Below, in pieces: positions 8,559 through 17,081 of a DNA stretch of 64,000 bases. The notes beneath the pieces were generated by a model, which worked only from the letters and a program-made list of their open reading frames with translations, did no database searches and was not told the DNA's origin. The stretch comes from Bacillales bacterium (GTDB taxonomy: Bacteria > Bacillota > Bacilli > Bacillales > DASSOY01). Each line of letters starts with the position of its first letter. The first letter of the stretch is position 1. Both the position numbers and the translations under genes were made by a program. Where the stretch lies: contig DASSOY010000072.1 of the NCBI GenBank assembly GCA_035700025.1, positions 144,771-208,770 of the forward strand. The letters run 5' to 3'.

Positions 8559-9740
8559 ATGAAGCGGATATTTGTAGGTTTGATGAGCTGCATATTGGTG
8601 ACGTTTGCCGTATTGCCGGCCCGCGGCTTCGCTGAAGAGGGAAAGTCCGGTCTTGAGTTGGCGAAAGAGGCGAAATCGGCGATTTTAATAGAAGCGGATA
8701 CGGGGAAAGTCTTGTATGCGAAACAACCGGACAAAAAGCTGCCGCCGGCGAGTATGACGAAAATCATGACGATGCTGTTAATCATGGAAGCGTTGAACGA
8801 CGGACGACTGTCATGGGATGAGAAAGTGCGTACAAGCGAACATGCCGCTTCGATGGGAGGTTCTCAAGTATTCCTCGAACCGGGAGAAAAAATGACGGTC
8901 AAAGACATGCTGAAAGCTATCGCCATCGGTTCCGCCAACGACGCGTCAATGGCGATGGCAGAGAAGATCGGAGGTTCCGAAGAAGCGTTCGTCAAGATGA
9001 TGAACGAAAAAGCGGAAAAACTCGGCCTGCAACATACGCATTTCGAGAACCCGACCGGCCTTCCGGCCGAAAATCATTATTCATCCGCCCGCGACATGGC
9101 CAAAATCGCGCGCGCGTTGCTCGCGTATGATAAAATCACCGAATATACGGGCAAATATGAGGATTATTTGCGCGAAGACACCGACGAGAAATTTTGGCTC
9201 GTCAACACAAACCGGCTTGTAAAATTTTATCCCGGCGTCGACGGGTTGAAAACCGGATACACAAACAAGGCCAAATTTTGCTTAACAGCTACAGCGAAGA
9301 AAGACGGCATGCGCGTCATTGCTGTCGTAATGGGTGCAGATACGGCGAAAGCGCGGAACAACGAAGTGTCGAACATGCTGGACTACGCCTTTGGGCATTT
9401 CCAATCGAAGCAAATTTATGCAAAAGGGACCGTCGTCGAGACATCCCATGTTGATAAAGGCGTGATGAACGAAGTGCCGATCGTTACTGCTCGCAACGTT
9501 TCTGTTCTGACGAAAAAGGGCGAGTCGGTGAAAAACCTCGACAAGTCGATTGTTGTGAAGGAGCATTTACGAGCGCCTTTGAAAAAAGGGCAAAAGGTCG
9601 GAAAACTCGTCTTGAAAAAAGACGGCAAAACGTTGTCTGAGACGCCGCTCGTGACGAAAACGGACGTCCCGAGAGCCTCGTGGTGGAATTTGTTCAAGCA
9701 TGCAGGCAGTTTTTTTGTCCTTCCGTCGAAAGCGCACTAG
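8559..9740 (+). CDS. dacF: D-alanyl-D-alanine carboxypeptidase DacF (sporulation PBP)
   Basis: 393 residues from the ATG 8 nt after TTGGAGG; earlier in-frame ATGs are too close to or upstream of that site. A signal peptide (about residues 1-25, ending near A-R-G-F-A) precedes the peptidase S11 domain. The serine PBP motifs are all present: S-M-T-K (Ser65, Lys68), S-A-N (about 125-127) and K-T-G (231-233). A beta-rich C-terminal domain (PBP5_C-like) and an amphipathic, Trp-containing tail follow. The enzyme trims D-Ala from spore peptidoglycan stem peptides from the forespore side. Position before spoIIAA and the upstream sigma-F promoter match B. subtilis dacF. Confidence 0.93.
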   Translation: MKRIFVGLMSCILVTFAVLPARGFAEEGKSGLELAKEAKSAILIEADTGKVLYAKQPDKKLPPASMTKIMTMLLIMEALNDGRLSWDEKVRTSEHAASMGGSQVFLEPGEKMTVKDMLKAIAIGSANDASMAMAEKIGGSEEAFVKMMNEKAEKLGLQHTHFENPTGLPAENHYSSARDMAKIARALLAYDKITEYTGKYEDYLREDTDEKFWLVNTNRLVKFYPGVDGLKTGYTNKAKFCLTATAKKDGMRVIAVVMGADTAKARNNEVSNMLDYAFGHFQSKQIYAKGTVVETSHVDKGVMNEVPIVTARNVSVLTKKGESVKNLDKSIVVKEHLRAPLKKGQKVGKLVLKKDGKTLSETPLVTKTDVPRASWWNLFKHAGSFFVLPSKAH

Positions 9741-9753
9741 TTTTGTCGGCGAT

Positions 9754-9782
9754 GAAGGAGAATCGCTATAGAAAGAGAAAAC
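9754..9782 (+). promoter_or_regulatory. Candidate sigma-H promoter of the spoIIA operon
   Basis: GAAGGAGAA (close to the sigma-H -35 RnAGGAWWW) and AGAGAAAAC (partial match to RnnGAATWW) are 11 nt apart. A 0A-box-like CGTCGAA lies at about 9724-9730. The spoIIA operon is transcribed by sigma-H with Spo0A in B. subtilis. The match is moderate. Confidence 0.35.
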
Positions 9783-9857
9783 GATTATAAAGCGGCCGTC
9801 TAGAAGCCGCGAACGCATTCAATGGAATTTGAGGATATTCAAAAGGGAGGAAGAACT

Positions 9858-10208
9858 GTGAGTTTGGGGATTGACCTTGAAGTGAAAGGAAACGTGTTGT
9901 GCATTCGTTTGGAAGGTGAGCTCGATCATCACACGGCGGCAAAGCTGCGTGAGCAAGTGGAAAGAACGATGGATGAAAACCGTGTCAAACATGTCGTTCT
10001 TAACTTGGAACTGCTGAAGTTTATGGACAGTTCCGGGCTCGGCGTTATTTTGGGACGCTATAAAAGAGTGAAAAATGCCGGCGGCGAAATGATCGTTTGC
10101 GCTATTTCTCCTGCGGTGAAACGGCTTTTTGAGATGTCGGGCATGTTCAAAATCATCCGCCTTGAAAAAAGCGAAACGTTTGCGCTGCGCAATTTGGGGG
10201 TGGCGTAA
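9858..10208 (+). CDS. spoIIAA: Anti-sigma F factor antagonist
   Basis: 116 residues from a GTG after GGGAGGAAG. The N-terminus (S-L-G-I-D) aligns with B. subtilis SpoIIAA, so an upstream ATG in the same frame is rejected. It is a single STAS domain with the phosphorylation site Ser58 in M-D-S-S-G-L-G-V. Dephosphorylated SpoIIAA binds SpoIIAB and frees sigma-F; SpoIIAB inactivates it by phosphorylation and SpoIIE reactivates it. The stop is immediately followed by the spoIIAB start. Confidence 0.95.
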   Translation: MSLGIDLEVKGNVLCIRLEGELDHHTAAKLREQVERTMDENRVKHVVLNLELLKFMDSSGLGVILGRYKRVKNAGGEMIVCAISPAVKRLFEMSGMFKIIRLEKSETFALRNLGVA

Positions 10209-10649
10209 ATGAAGAATCAAATGAACCTCCGATTTTCGGCGCGAAGCGAAAATGAATCGTTCGCGCGCGTAACCGTCGCGGCGTTTATCGCTCAGCTCGA
10301 TCCGACGATGGACGAATTGACGGAAATTAAGACCGTCGTGTCAGAGGCCGTTACGAACGCGATCATTCATGGTTATGAAAACCGTCCGGAAGGCATGGTT
10401 TCGATCAATGTCGAGCTTGAAGACGGGATCGTCCGTTTGACGATCAGCGACGACGGCATTGGCATTTCCGATTTGGACCAGGCGAGAATGCCCTTATATA
10501 CGACGAAACCGGAATTGGAACGTTCGGGGATGGGCTTCACGATCATGGAAAACTTCATGGACGAGGTGGAAGTGGATACCGACGAGCAGTGCGGAACGAC
10601 CATTCGCTTGACTAAATATTTGACAAAGAACAAAGCGTTGAGTCATTAA
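10209..10649 (+). CDS. spoIIAB: Anti-sigma F factor, serine kinase
   Basis: 146 residues, starting on the base after the spoIIAA stop, which implies translational coupling. GHKL ATPase motifs are visible: the N box ([13 protein letters not shown]), the G1 box D-D-G-I-G-I and the G2 region G-M-G-F-T-I-M-E. SpoIIAB holds sigma-F inactive in the predivisional and mother cell and phosphorylates SpoIIAA. The order spoIIAA-spoIIAB-sigF is conserved. Confidence 0.96.
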   Translation: MKNQMNLRFSARSENESFARVTVAAFIAQLDPTMDELTEIKTVVSEAVTNAIIHGYENRPEGMVSINVELEDGIVRLTISDDGIGISDLDQARMPLYTTKPELERSGMGFTIMENFMDEVEVDTDEQCGTTIRLTKYLTKNKALSH

Positions 10650-10661
10650 GGGGTTTTGCCA

Positions 10662-11423
10662 ATGGATGTCGACGTATCGAAAGGCAGCAATGAACCGTTC
10701 TTGTCAGACGCCGAAGTGAAGAAATTGATCCGCCTCAGCCAATCGGGGGATCGCGAAGCGAGAAACTTGATCGTCGAAAAAAATGTCCGCCTCGTTTGGT
10801 CGATCGTGCAACGCTTTTTAAACCGCGGTTACGAAGCCGACGATTTGTTTCAAATCGGAAGCATCGGCTTGTTGAAATCGGTGGACAAATTCGATTTGAC
10901 TTATGACGTGAAGTTTTCCACGTATGCGGTGCCGATGATCATCGGCGAAATCCAGCGGTTTATCCGCGACGACGGCACGGTGAAAGTGAGCCGTTCGTTG
11001 AAAGAAACGGGAAACAAAGTTAGAAAAAAGAAAGATGAGCTCTCGAAAACGTTCGGCCGCGATCCGACCGTCAACGAAATTGCGCAAGCACTCGATCTTT
11101 CTCCAGAAGATGTCGTAATGGCCCAAGAAGCGGTGAAAGCGCCGTCTTCGATTCATGAAACGGTCTACGAAAACGACGGGGATCCGATCACTTTGCTCGA
11201 TCAAATGTCAGATGGATCGGAAGGGGAATGGTTTGACAAGATCGCGTTAAAAGAGGCGGTCAGTCAATTGAACGAGCGGGAACAATTAATCGTCTATTTG
11301 CGTTACCACAAAGACCAAACTCAATCAGAAGTCGCCGAGCGGCTCGGCATTTCCCAAGTGCAAGTCTCGCGATTGGAAAAGAAAATTCTGGAGCAAATTA
11401 AAGGCCGGATGGGTGATTCATGA
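10662..11423 (+). CDS. sigF: RNA polymerase sigma factor SigF (first forespore sigma)
   Basis: 253 residues. The ATG 8 nt after TTAAGGGG is chosen over a TTG two codons upstream because it aligns with the M-D-V start of B. subtilis SigF. Region 2 (R-L-V-W-S-I-V-Q-R-F-L-N-R-G-Y, D-L-F-Q-I-G-S-I-G-L, Y-A-V-P-M-I-I-G-E-I-Q-R), region 3, and region 4 with a helix-turn-helix (Q-S-E-V-A-E-R-L-G-I-S-Q-V-Q-V-S-R) are intact. It directs early forespore transcription, including dacF. The terminator stem overlaps the last codons. Confidence 0.96.
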   Translation: MDVDVSKGSNEPFLSDAEVKKLIRLSQSGDREARNLIVEKNVRLVWSIVQRFLNRGYEADDLFQIGSIGLLKSVDKFDLTYDVKFSTYAVPMIIGEIQRFIRDDGTVKVSRSLKETGNKVRKKKDELSKTFGRDPTVNEIAQALDLSPEDVVMAQEAVKAPSSIHETVYENDGDPITLLDQMSDGSEGEWFDKIALKEAVSQLNEREQLIVYLRYHKDQTQSEVAERLGISQVQVSRLEKKILEQIKGRMGDS

Positions 11424-11438
11424 CCCATCCGGTTTTTT
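11405..11438 (+). terminator. Intrinsic terminator overlapping the sigF 3' end
   Basis: A 10-bp perfect stem (CCGGATGGGT / ACCCATCCGG) with an 8-nt loop is followed by six T residues. The sigF stop codon falls at the loop/stem junction. Confidence 0.92.
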
Positions 11439-11477
11439 CGTGTCGCGGCATGGAAATGTTTTACGGTTCCGCTTCGT

Positions 11478-11507
11478 GAATGAGAGTGATGCCGGCAATC
11501 CATACTA
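11478..11507 (+). promoter_or_regulatory. Sigma-G promoter of the spoVA operon
   Basis: GAATG and CATACTA separated by exactly 18 nt fit the sigma-G pattern GHATR-N18-CATWHTA at every defined position. The expected start point is near 11514, about 20 nt before the spoVAA start. The spoVA operon is sigma-G dependent in B. subtilis. Confidence 0.75.
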
Positions 11508-11532
11508 ATTTTAAACGTGGGGGGTGAGTGCA

Positions 11533-12147
11533 TTGAAACCAAATACTGTTTACGTTCGCATGCGCCACCATGTCCTTTTTCGCCCGAATCAACAAATCCG
11601 TTTGGGACATCTCGCGGAAATCGTCGGACCCGCCGAAACGAAAAACCGTTTGAGCGAACTTGTGCTTCATCACATCGAAGCGAAGGATCGCAACTTTCTC
11701 GTGATGGAAGATATCCAGGTTATTGAAGCCATTCACCGGCTCGACGCGACGCTTGACGTGCAAATGGTCGGTCCGTCACAGACAATCGTGGAAGTGCGCT
11801 TTCCAAAAAAATCACTCGCTCCGGTGCTTTTTTGTGCCGTATGGGTATTGTTGTTCATCGGCGCGGCGCTGGCGATCATGAATTTTCACGAAGACGTGAG
11901 CATGGGGGCGGTCCATCAAGAAATTTTTCAAATAGTAACCGGAAAAAAGCTGGACAAACCGCTTATTTTGCAAATTCCGTATTCCTTCGGCATCGGCATC
12001 GGCATGATTTTGTTTTTTAATCACTTGTTCCGAAAGAAGTTCAATGAAGAACCGAGTCCGCTCGAAGTCGAGATGTTCAACTATCAGCAAGATTTGGACA
12101 GGTACATTGCATACCACGAAAAATCACCGTCCGGGAAAAAACGATGA
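11533..12147 (+). CDS. spoVAA: Stage V sporulation protein AA
   Basis: 204 residues from a TTG (M-K-P-N-T-V-Y-V-R), correctly spaced from GGGGGGTG. A GTG three codons earlier is in frame but touches the ribosome site. The N-terminal half is soluble. Two membrane helices lie at about residues 95-118 and 150-175, followed by the conserved N-E-E-P-S-P-L-E-V-E-M-F-N-Y-Q segment. SpoVA proteins form the inner-spore-membrane complex that moves Ca2+-dipicolinate into the forespore and releases it at germination. The gene overlaps spoVAB by 4 nt. Confidence 0.93.
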   Translation: MKPNTVYVRMRHHVLFRPNQQIRLGHLAEIVGPAETKNRLSELVLHHIEAKDRNFLVMEDIQVIEAIHRLDATLDVQMVGPSQTIVEVRFPKKSLAPVLFCAVWVLLFIGAALAIMNFHEDVSMGAVHQEIFQIVTGKKLDKPLILQIPYSFGIGIGMILFFNHLFRKKFNEEPSPLEVEMFNYQQDLDRYIAYHEKSPSGKKR

Positions 12148-12572
12148 TCGCATTCAAAGTTTTTCTGTTAATGTTCATCGGATTTGCCGATGGGGTCATC
12201 GTCGGAACCGGATTTGTTGCGTTTTTGATCGTTCTTGGCATCATCCCGCGACTCATGCAGCTCACGAAAACGTACCGCTTCGTGCGTGCTTACGAATGGA
12301 GCCTTGTTCTCGGGTCGGTCACTGGCTGCTGGCTTGAGCTTCGATCCATCGAATTTGCCGGTTCCGCGTTATGGCTGATTCCGATCGGACTCGCATGCGG
12401 CATTTTCGTCGGCATGTTGGCGGCTGCCTTAACGGAAGTGTTGAACGTCATGCCGATATTGGCGAAGCGGATCGGAATCAGCGAACGAAAAATTATCATC
12501 TTGTTCATGTCGCTCGTTCTCGGCAAGATTGCCGGATCATTATTGCACTGGACGTATTTTGTCGATCAATAA
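12144..12572 (+). CDS. spoVAB: Stage V sporulation protein AB
   Basis: 142 residues, mostly hydrophobic with about four membrane helices, matching SpoVAB in length and order. The ATG overlaps the spoVAA stop (ATGA). It is part of the SpoVA Ca-DPA transport complex. No catalytic motif is seen or expected. Confidence 0.9.
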   Translation: MIAFKVFLLMFIGFADGVIVGTGFVAFLIVLGIIPRLMQLTKTYRFVRAYEWSLVLGSVTGCWLELRSIEFAGSALWLIPIGLACGIFVGMLAAALTEVLNVMPILAKRIGISERKIIILFMSLVLGKIAGSLLHWTYFVDQ

Positions 12573-12594
12573 ATCGAACAGGAGGAACCGCTTC

Positions 12595-13056
12595 ATGGCA
12601 GTCAATCTAAACAATCCGTCCCAATATACGAAGAACATCAAAGCCTATCATCCGAAGCCGAATTACGTGAAGAACTGCATTCGCGCTTTTTGGACGGGCG
12701 GCTTGATTTGCGCTTTCGGCCAATTGATTTCGACGTTTTACGTGACGTATTTCAATTTTACCGAAACGACCGCGGCCAATCCGACCGTCGCAACGCTCAT
12801 TTTCATTGCTTCCTTGCTCACCGGATTCGGGGTTTACGATAAAATCGGCCAATTTGCCGGCGCCGGATCGCTCGTCCCTGTTACGGGCTTCGCCAACTCG
12901 GTGACGAGCGCTGCGCTTGAACATAAAAGCGAAGGTATTGTGCTCGGTGTCGCCGCAAACATGTTTAAACTCTCCGGATCGGTCATCGTATTCGGTGTCG
13001 TTTCCGCTTATATCGTCGGGATTTTGCGGCTCATTTTTCGAACATTGATTTCTTAA
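12595..13056 (+). CDS. spoVAC: Stage V sporulation protein AC
   Basis: 153 residues from the ATG after AGGAGGAA; the longer frame that extends into spoVAB is rejected. It has four predicted membrane helices and the conserved G-F-G-V-Y-D-K-I-G-Q-F-A-G-A-G-S-x-V-P segment shared with SpoVAEb. SpoVAC is thought to be the mechanosensitive channel component of the Ca-DPA channel. It resembles SpoVAEb, encoded two genes downstream. Confidence 0.94.
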   Translation: MAVNLNNPSQYTKNIKAYHPKPNYVKNCIRAFWTGGLICAFGQLISTFYVTYFNFTETTAANPTVATLIFIASLLTGFGVYDKIGQFAGAGSLVPVTGFANSVTSAALEHKSEGIVLGVAANMFKLSGSVIVFGVVSAYIVGILRLIFRTLIS

Positions 13057-13072
13057 CATAGAAGGTGATCAA

Positions 13073-14080
13073 ATGAAGCAAACATGGACATTCAAAAACG
13101 ATTTGTATTTGACGGCGACGGCTACGACGGCGGGCCCGCTTGAAGCCGACGGCCCGCTGTTTTCTTATTTCGATAAAACGTTTGGAGACCTTCATTGCGG
13201 TGAAAAAACGTGGGAATTGGCGGAAAGAAGGTTGATGGAAGACGCAGTGACGTTGTGCTTGCAAAAAGCCGGAAAAAAGGAGTCGGAAATCGATTTGTTT
13301 CTTGCCGGCGATTTGCTGAATCAAATCGTTACTTCCGGTTTTTTTGCGAAGAAAAACCAAATCCCTTTTCTCGGCATGTTCAATGCTTGCGCGACGTCGA
13401 TGGAAACGCTTGCCGTCGGTTCGGCGCTCGTCGACGCCGGGTTTGCCGATACGGCGTTGGCAGCGGTAAGCAGCCATAACGCTACGGCGGAACGACAATT
13501 TCGCTATCCGACTGAATACGGGGGCGCGAAGCCGCCGACGGCAGAATCGACAGTAACGGGAGCCGGAGCGGGTCTTGTTTCCCGGGAAGCTTCAGCGGTG
13601 AAAATCGTCGAGGCGACGATCGGGAAAGTGTTCGATTGGGGAGTCACCGACGCGAACGACATGGGTTCGGCGATGGCGCCGGCGGCCGCCGATACGATTG
13701 CCACCCATTTGCAGGATACCGGACGTTCTGTCGACGAATACGATATCATCGCTACAGGGGATTTGTCGGGAATCGGCAGTCCAATTGTGAAAGACTTGCT
13801 TCTTGAAAAAGACATCGACATCTCCGGCGTCCATCAAGATTGCGGGTTGATGATTTACCGTCCCAACCAACCAGTGTTCACCGGCGGGAGCGGCTGTGCT
13901 TGTTCGGCGCTCGTCACCTACAGCTACATCGTCGATGAGTTGCGGAGCGGCCATATAAAACGGGCGCTTATCGTAGCGACGGGTTGTTTGCACAGCCCGA
14001 CGATGATCCAACAAAAAGAAAGCATTCCAACGATCGCCCATGCTGTCGTCTTGGAACGCGCGGGAGGTGCCGTTTCCTAA
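13073..14080 (+). CDS. spoVAD: Stage V sporulation protein AD (thiolase-fold)
   Basis: 335 residues, ATG after AAGGTGAT. It has the thiolase/KAS III-like fold, with a nucleophile-like cysteine in F-N-A-C-A-T-S-M-E and a C-terminal glycine-rich strand (G-G-S-G-C-A-C-S-A). SpoVAD binds dipicolinic acid and sits on the forespore membrane; it lacks known acyltransferase activity. The stop overlaps the next ATG by one base (TAATG). Confidence 0.95.
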   Translation: MKQTWTFKNDLYLTATATTAGPLEADGPLFSYFDKTFGDLHCGEKTWELAERRLMEDAVTLCLQKAGKKESEIDLFLAGDLLNQIVTSGFFAKKNQIPFLGMFNACATSMETLAVGSALVDAGFADTALAAVSSHNATAERQFRYPTEYGGAKPPTAESTVTGAGAGLVSREASAVKIVEATIGKVFDWGVTDANDMGSAMAPAAADTIATHLQDTGRSVDEYDIIATGDLSGIGSPIVKDLLLEKDIDISGVHQDCGLMIYRPNQPVFTGGSGCACSALVTYSYIVDELRSGHIKRALIVATGCLHSPTMIQQKESIPTIAHAVVLERAGGAVS

Positions 14081-14430
14081 TGGAGTATTTGCTTGCATTC
14101 ATTGTCGGCGGGCTGATTTGCGTCATTGGGCAGATTTTGCTCGACGTTTTTAAGTTAACGCCAGGACACGTCGTCGTTTCATTCGTCGTCGCCGGTGCCG
14201 CTCTCGACGCTTTCGGATTGTACGACCGGCTGATTGAATTGGCCGGTGCCGGGGCATCTGTACCGATCACAAGTTTTGGCCATTCGTTGTTGCACGGTGC
14301 GATGGCTGAAGTTCGCGAAAGCGGGTGGATCGGTTTGGCAACCGGAATTTTCCAATTGACTTCAGCCGGCATTTCTTCCGCGATTTTATTCGGGTTTCTC
14401 GTAGCCGTCGTTTTCAAGCCGAAAGGGTGA
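14080..14430 (+). CDS. spoVAEb: Stage V sporulation protein AEb
   Basis: 116 residues, starting within TAATG at the spoVAD stop. It is an integral membrane protein with about four helices and the segment [19 protein letters not shown] that it shares with SpoVAC. An upstream in-frame extension through spoVAD is rejected, because 116 residues is the family length. It is an essential component of the Ca-DPA channel together with SpoVAC and SpoVAD. Confidence 0.92.
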   Translation: MEYLLAFIVGGLICVIGQILLDVFKLTPGHVVVSFVVAGAALDAFGLYDRLIELAGAGASVPITSFGHSLLHGAMAEVRESGWIGLATGIFQLTSAGISSAILFGFLVAVVFKPKG

Positions 14431-14435
14431 CAACC

Positions 14436-15011
14436 ATGGAACGAAAGCGAGTTATTTTCATAACGGACGGCGATCTGTATGCGCGAAAAGCGGTCGAACA
14501 TGTTGCGAAAGTTATCGGGGGTCGTTGTATTTCCCGATCGGCGGGGAATCCGACGCCGCTCTCCGGCAAGGAAATCGTCCAGTCGATTCGTGAGACACCT
14601 TATGACCCTGTGTTGGTCATGGTCGATGATTGCGGTTTTCGGGGAGTCGGATACGGCGAACAAGCGATGCGGTACATTCACGGGCAACCAGACATTGACG
14701 TGATCGGCGCGGTAGCGGTTGCTTCGAATACGGGACATGAAGAATGGTCGCGGATCGATGTCAGCGTAGATCGGTTCGGGGACGTGACCGAACACGGCGT
14801 CGACAAAGAAGGCATTGAAGCTTTGGAAGACGGCAGGGTGGATGGAGACACGGTGTATGTTCTCGATGAGCTGTGTCTCCCGGTCGTCGTCGGTGTCGGC
14901 GATATTGGGAAAATGGACGGACGCGACGCAGTCGAACAAGGTTGTCCGATAACCTTGGCGGCCGTACGTTGGATCATGCAACGCGACCGAAAACAAAACG
15001 GTTGCAAGTAG
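14436..15011 (+). CDS. spoVAEa: Stage V sporulation protein AEa
   Basis: 191 residues from an ATG after AAGGGTGA. It is soluble, without membrane helices, and starts M-E-R-K-R-V-I-F-I-T-D-G-D like other SpoVAEa proteins. Its role in spores is not well defined; it is usually the sixth gene of the spoVA operon. In B. subtilis spoVAF follows, but here lysA with its riboswitch comes next. The lysA promoter overlaps the last codons. Confidence 0.9.
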   Translation: MERKRVIFITDGDLYARKAVEHVAKVIGGRCISRSAGNPTPLSGKEIVQSIRETPYDPVLVMVDDCGFRGVGYGEQAMRYIHGQPDIDVIGAVAVASNTGHEEWSRIDVSVDRFGDVTEHGVDKEGIEALEDGRVDGDTVYVLDELCLPVVVGVGDIGKMDGRDAVEQGCPITLAAVRWIMQRDRKQNGCK

Positions 15012-15030
15012 CGCCAATCTGTGCTAAATT
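15002..15030 (+). promoter_or_regulatory. Sigma-A promoter of lysA (upstream of lysine riboswitch)
   Basis: TTGCAA and TAAATT are separated by 17 nt, with an extended -10 TGC. Transcription would start near 15037, so the leader carries the whole riboswitch. The -35 element lies within the last codons of spoVAEa. Confidence 0.7.
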
Positions 15031-15077
15031 AATCGACAACCATAATTGAATGAATACCTCACATCGCCGTTGCGATG

Positions 15078-15246
15078 AATGGGGTAGAGGCGCAATGCGA
15101 ATGAGTAGGGCAAAGGAGCCGGAAGCGATGACTTTGTCTGAAAGGTTAAATTGCCGAAGCGATACGATCGCCGGGTCGTTACGCTGGGTCGTTGTTGAAC
15201 AAGCAACGGACTGTCACCGCTTCATGCGGTGGAGAACTATTCCGAT
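15078..15246 (+). ncRNA. Lysine riboswitch (L box) aptamer
   Basis: The leader has the ordered conserved blocks of the lysine riboswitch: GTAGAGGCGC, GAGTA, TGAAAGG, GCCGAAGCGAT, CGCTGGGTCG, GGACTGTCACC and GGTGGAG. P1 can form between GGGGTAG (15081-15087) and CTATTCC (15237-15243) with G-U pairs. Lysine binding stabilises the aptamer and favours the downstream terminator, lowering lysA expression. Together with the terminator it accounts for most of the 309-nt gap between spoVAEa and lysA. Confidence 0.93.
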
Positions 15247-15261
15247 GAGGGTACGGTCGCA

Positions 15262-15296
15262 AGACAATTAGTGTCCCTTACACTGATTGTCTTTTT
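15262..15296 (+). terminator. Riboswitch-controlled terminator before lysA
   Basis: A 13-bp stem (AGACAATTAGTGT / ACACTGATTGTCT, one G-U pair) with a 5-nt loop is followed by five T residues. It lies 18 nt downstream of the aptamer and 25 nt before the lysA start, as in a transcriptional OFF switch. Confidence 0.9.
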
Positions 15297-15320
15297 GTCT
15301 TTTGGAGAGGAGCATCCATC

Positions 15321-16640
15321 GTGTTAACAGGAACAAGTGCCATTCAGCCGAACGGACATTTGCATATTGGCGGAGTCGATGCCGTGTCGCTGGCGAAGGA
15401 GTACGGAACGCCTTTGTATGTTTACGATGTCGCGCACATGCGTGAGCAAGCCCGTGCGTTTAAACAAGCGTTCGAACAACGGGGCGTAGACGGACAAGTG
15501 GCCTACGCAAGCAAAGCGTTTTCTTGTCTGGCCATGGTGCAGATCATGAACGAAGAAGGACTGAATCTCGACGTCGTTTCCGGCGGGGAGTTGTATACTG
15601 CCTTGCAAGCTGGGTTTCCAGCTGAAAACATTCATTTTCATGGAAACAATAAAAGTTACGCGGAAATCGAAATGGCGGTGAATGCAGGTGTCGGGTGTTT
15701 CATCGCGGATAATTTTTACGAATTGTCGTTGTTGAAACGAGCGGCCGCCAAAACCGGACGTACGCTGCCCGTTTTGTTGCGAACGACGCCCGGCATTAAA
15801 GCACAAACCCATGACTACATTGCCACAGGTCAGGAAGACTCGAAGTTCGGATTTGATCTTGAAAGCGGTCAACTGTTCGACGCCTTAAGTGATGTATTGG
15901 CGAACGACGCATTTGACTGTCTCGGGTTACATTGCCACATCGGATCGCAAATCTTTGACACCGGCAGGTTTCGCGCGGCCATCGAAAAAATGTACGCCGA
16001 ACTCGAACGACGTTTCGACGAGCTTCGTTTCGTACCGAAAGTCTTGAATCTCGGCGGCGGTTTCGGCATTCGCTACGTCTCCGGCGATACGCCGAAACCG
16101 GCGGAACATTTCGTCGAATCGATGATTGACACTGTCGTTTCCGAATCGGAACGGCTCGGTTTTTCGGTGCCGGAAATTTGGATCGAACCGGGCCGGGCGA
16201 TCGCCGGAAGTGCTGGAACGACATTATATACGGTCGGGTCGCAAAAAGACATTCCGAACATCCGCAAATACATCGCCGTCGACGGCGGGATGGCGGATAA
16301 CTTGCGTCCGGCGCTTTATCAGGCGCAATATGAAGGAATACTCGCCAACCGCGGATTGGACCCGAAAAAAGAAACGGTTTCAGTCGCAGGAAAATGCTGT
16401 GAAACCGGCGACATGTTGATCTGGGATTTGCGGCTGCCCGAAGTCAAACCGGACGATCTGCTCGCGGTATTTTGCACAGGGGCTTACGGGTATGCGATGG
16501 CCAACAATTATAACCGTCTACCGCGTCCTGCTGTCGTTTTTGTTGAAGACGGTGACGCCCAAGTCGTCGTGAAACGAGAAACGTACGAAGATCTTGTGAA
16601 ACGGGACGTCCCGTTGAAAAAACAATCGATTGTGCCTTGA
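15321..16640 (+). CDS. lysA: Diaminopimelate decarboxylase
   Basis: 439 residues from a GTG after GGAGAGGAGC. It is a fold-type III PLP enzyme: the PLP lysine is K65 in A-Y-A-S-K-A-F, with H-x-H-x-G-S-Q-I near residue 210, G-G-G-F-G-I (phosphate binding) and the substrate motif E-P-G-R-A-I-A-G. The C-terminal C-C-E-T-G-D and Y-G-Y-A-M-A-N-N-Y-N segments complete the active site. It makes L-lysine from meso-diaminopimelate, the last step of the pathway, and is feedback-controlled by the lysine riboswitch upstream. Confidence 0.96.
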   Translation: MLTGTSAIQPNGHLHIGGVDAVSLAKEYGTPLYVYDVAHMREQARAFKQAFEQRGVDGQVAYASKAFSCLAMVQIMNEEGLNLDVVSGGELYTALQAGFPAENIHFHGNNKSYAEIEMAVNAGVGCFIADNFYELSLLKRAAAKTGRTLPVLLRTTPGIKAQTHDYIATGQEDSKFGFDLESGQLFDALSDVLANDAFDCLGLHCHIGSQIFDTGRFRAAIEKMYAELERRFDELRFVPKVLNLGGGFGIRYVSGDTPKPAEHFVESMIDTVVSESERLGFSVPEIWIEPGRAIAGSAGTTLYTVGSQKDIPNIRKYIAVDGGMADNLRPALYQAQYEGILANRGLDPKKETVSVAGKCCETGDMLIWDLRLPEVKPDDLLAVFCTGAYGYAMANNYNRLPRPAVVFVEDGDAQVVVKRETYEDLVKRDVPLKKQSIVP

Positions 16641-16745
16641 TTCGTTCGAGATCAACGCATTTGATCCCGTCGATGAGCCTTCACCTGCATCTTTACCGTA
16701 TTATTCATCGGCTATAGAGCAGCCCCCTGGTCCCATCGATGATTC

Positions 16746-16774
16746 TTGCATTTATGGATGGGGAGTGGTAAACT
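16746..16774 (+). promoter_or_regulatory. Sigma-A promoter of the riboflavin operon
   Basis: TTGCAT and TAAACT are separated by 17 nt. The start point would be near 16781, about 45 nt before the FMN aptamer. I see nothing else in the stretch from the lysA stop to this promoter. Confidence 0.6.
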
Positions 16775-16825
16775 TTCACTATTCAAAAGGACATGAGTCA
16801 ACGACAATTTTATCGTACGTTTTTT

Positions 16826-16964
16826 CCTTCGGGGTCGGGTGAAATTCCCAACCGGCGGTGATAGAGGCGACTCTTCAGTCCGTGACCCGGATGCCGCGAG
16901 CGGGCGGCAGATGGTGGATCCGGTGCAATTCCGGAGCCGACAGTATAGTCTGGATGGGAGAAGG
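16826..16964 (+). ncRNA. FMN riboswitch (RFN element)
   Basis: The conserved RFN blocks occur in order: GGGGTCGGGTGAAATTCCC, ACCGGCGGT, AGTCCGTGACCC, GATCCGGTGCAATTCCGGA, GCCGACAGTATAGTCTGGATG and GGGAGAAGG (overlapping pieces). P1 pairs CCTTC (16826-16830) with GAAGG (16960-16964). FMN binding favours the downstream terminator and so represses ribD and the following rib genes. Most of the 441-nt gap between lysA and ribD is this regulatory leader. Confidence 0.97.
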
Positions 16965-17029
16965 AAACGAAAGACGGGTCAAGTTTCGCGAGACCGGTCT
17001 ATGTTTTCATATGCTTTTTCGTCATTTCG

Positions 17030-17059
17030 ATCCCCGGGGTGTTTTATCTCGGGGATTTT
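17030..17059 (+). terminator. Riboswitch-controlled terminator before ribD
   Basis: A stem ATCCCCG / CGGGGAT with a 13-nt loop is followed by TTTT. It lies 65 nt after the FMN aptamer and 22 nt before the ribD start. Confidence 0.75.
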
Positions 17060-17081
17060 CGCATGCAAAGGGGCGGTTTCT

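Noticed and set aside
16630-16842. 70-codon open frame between lysA and the riboswitch
   Set aside because: It overlaps the lysA stop region, the rib promoter and the aptamer start, with no ribosome site and no recognisable protein.
16839-17081. In-frame N-terminal extension of ribD through the FMN riboswitch
   Set aside because: The extended frame crosses the conserved aptamer and the terminator, and the TTG at 17082 has a good ribosome site and a homologous N-terminus.
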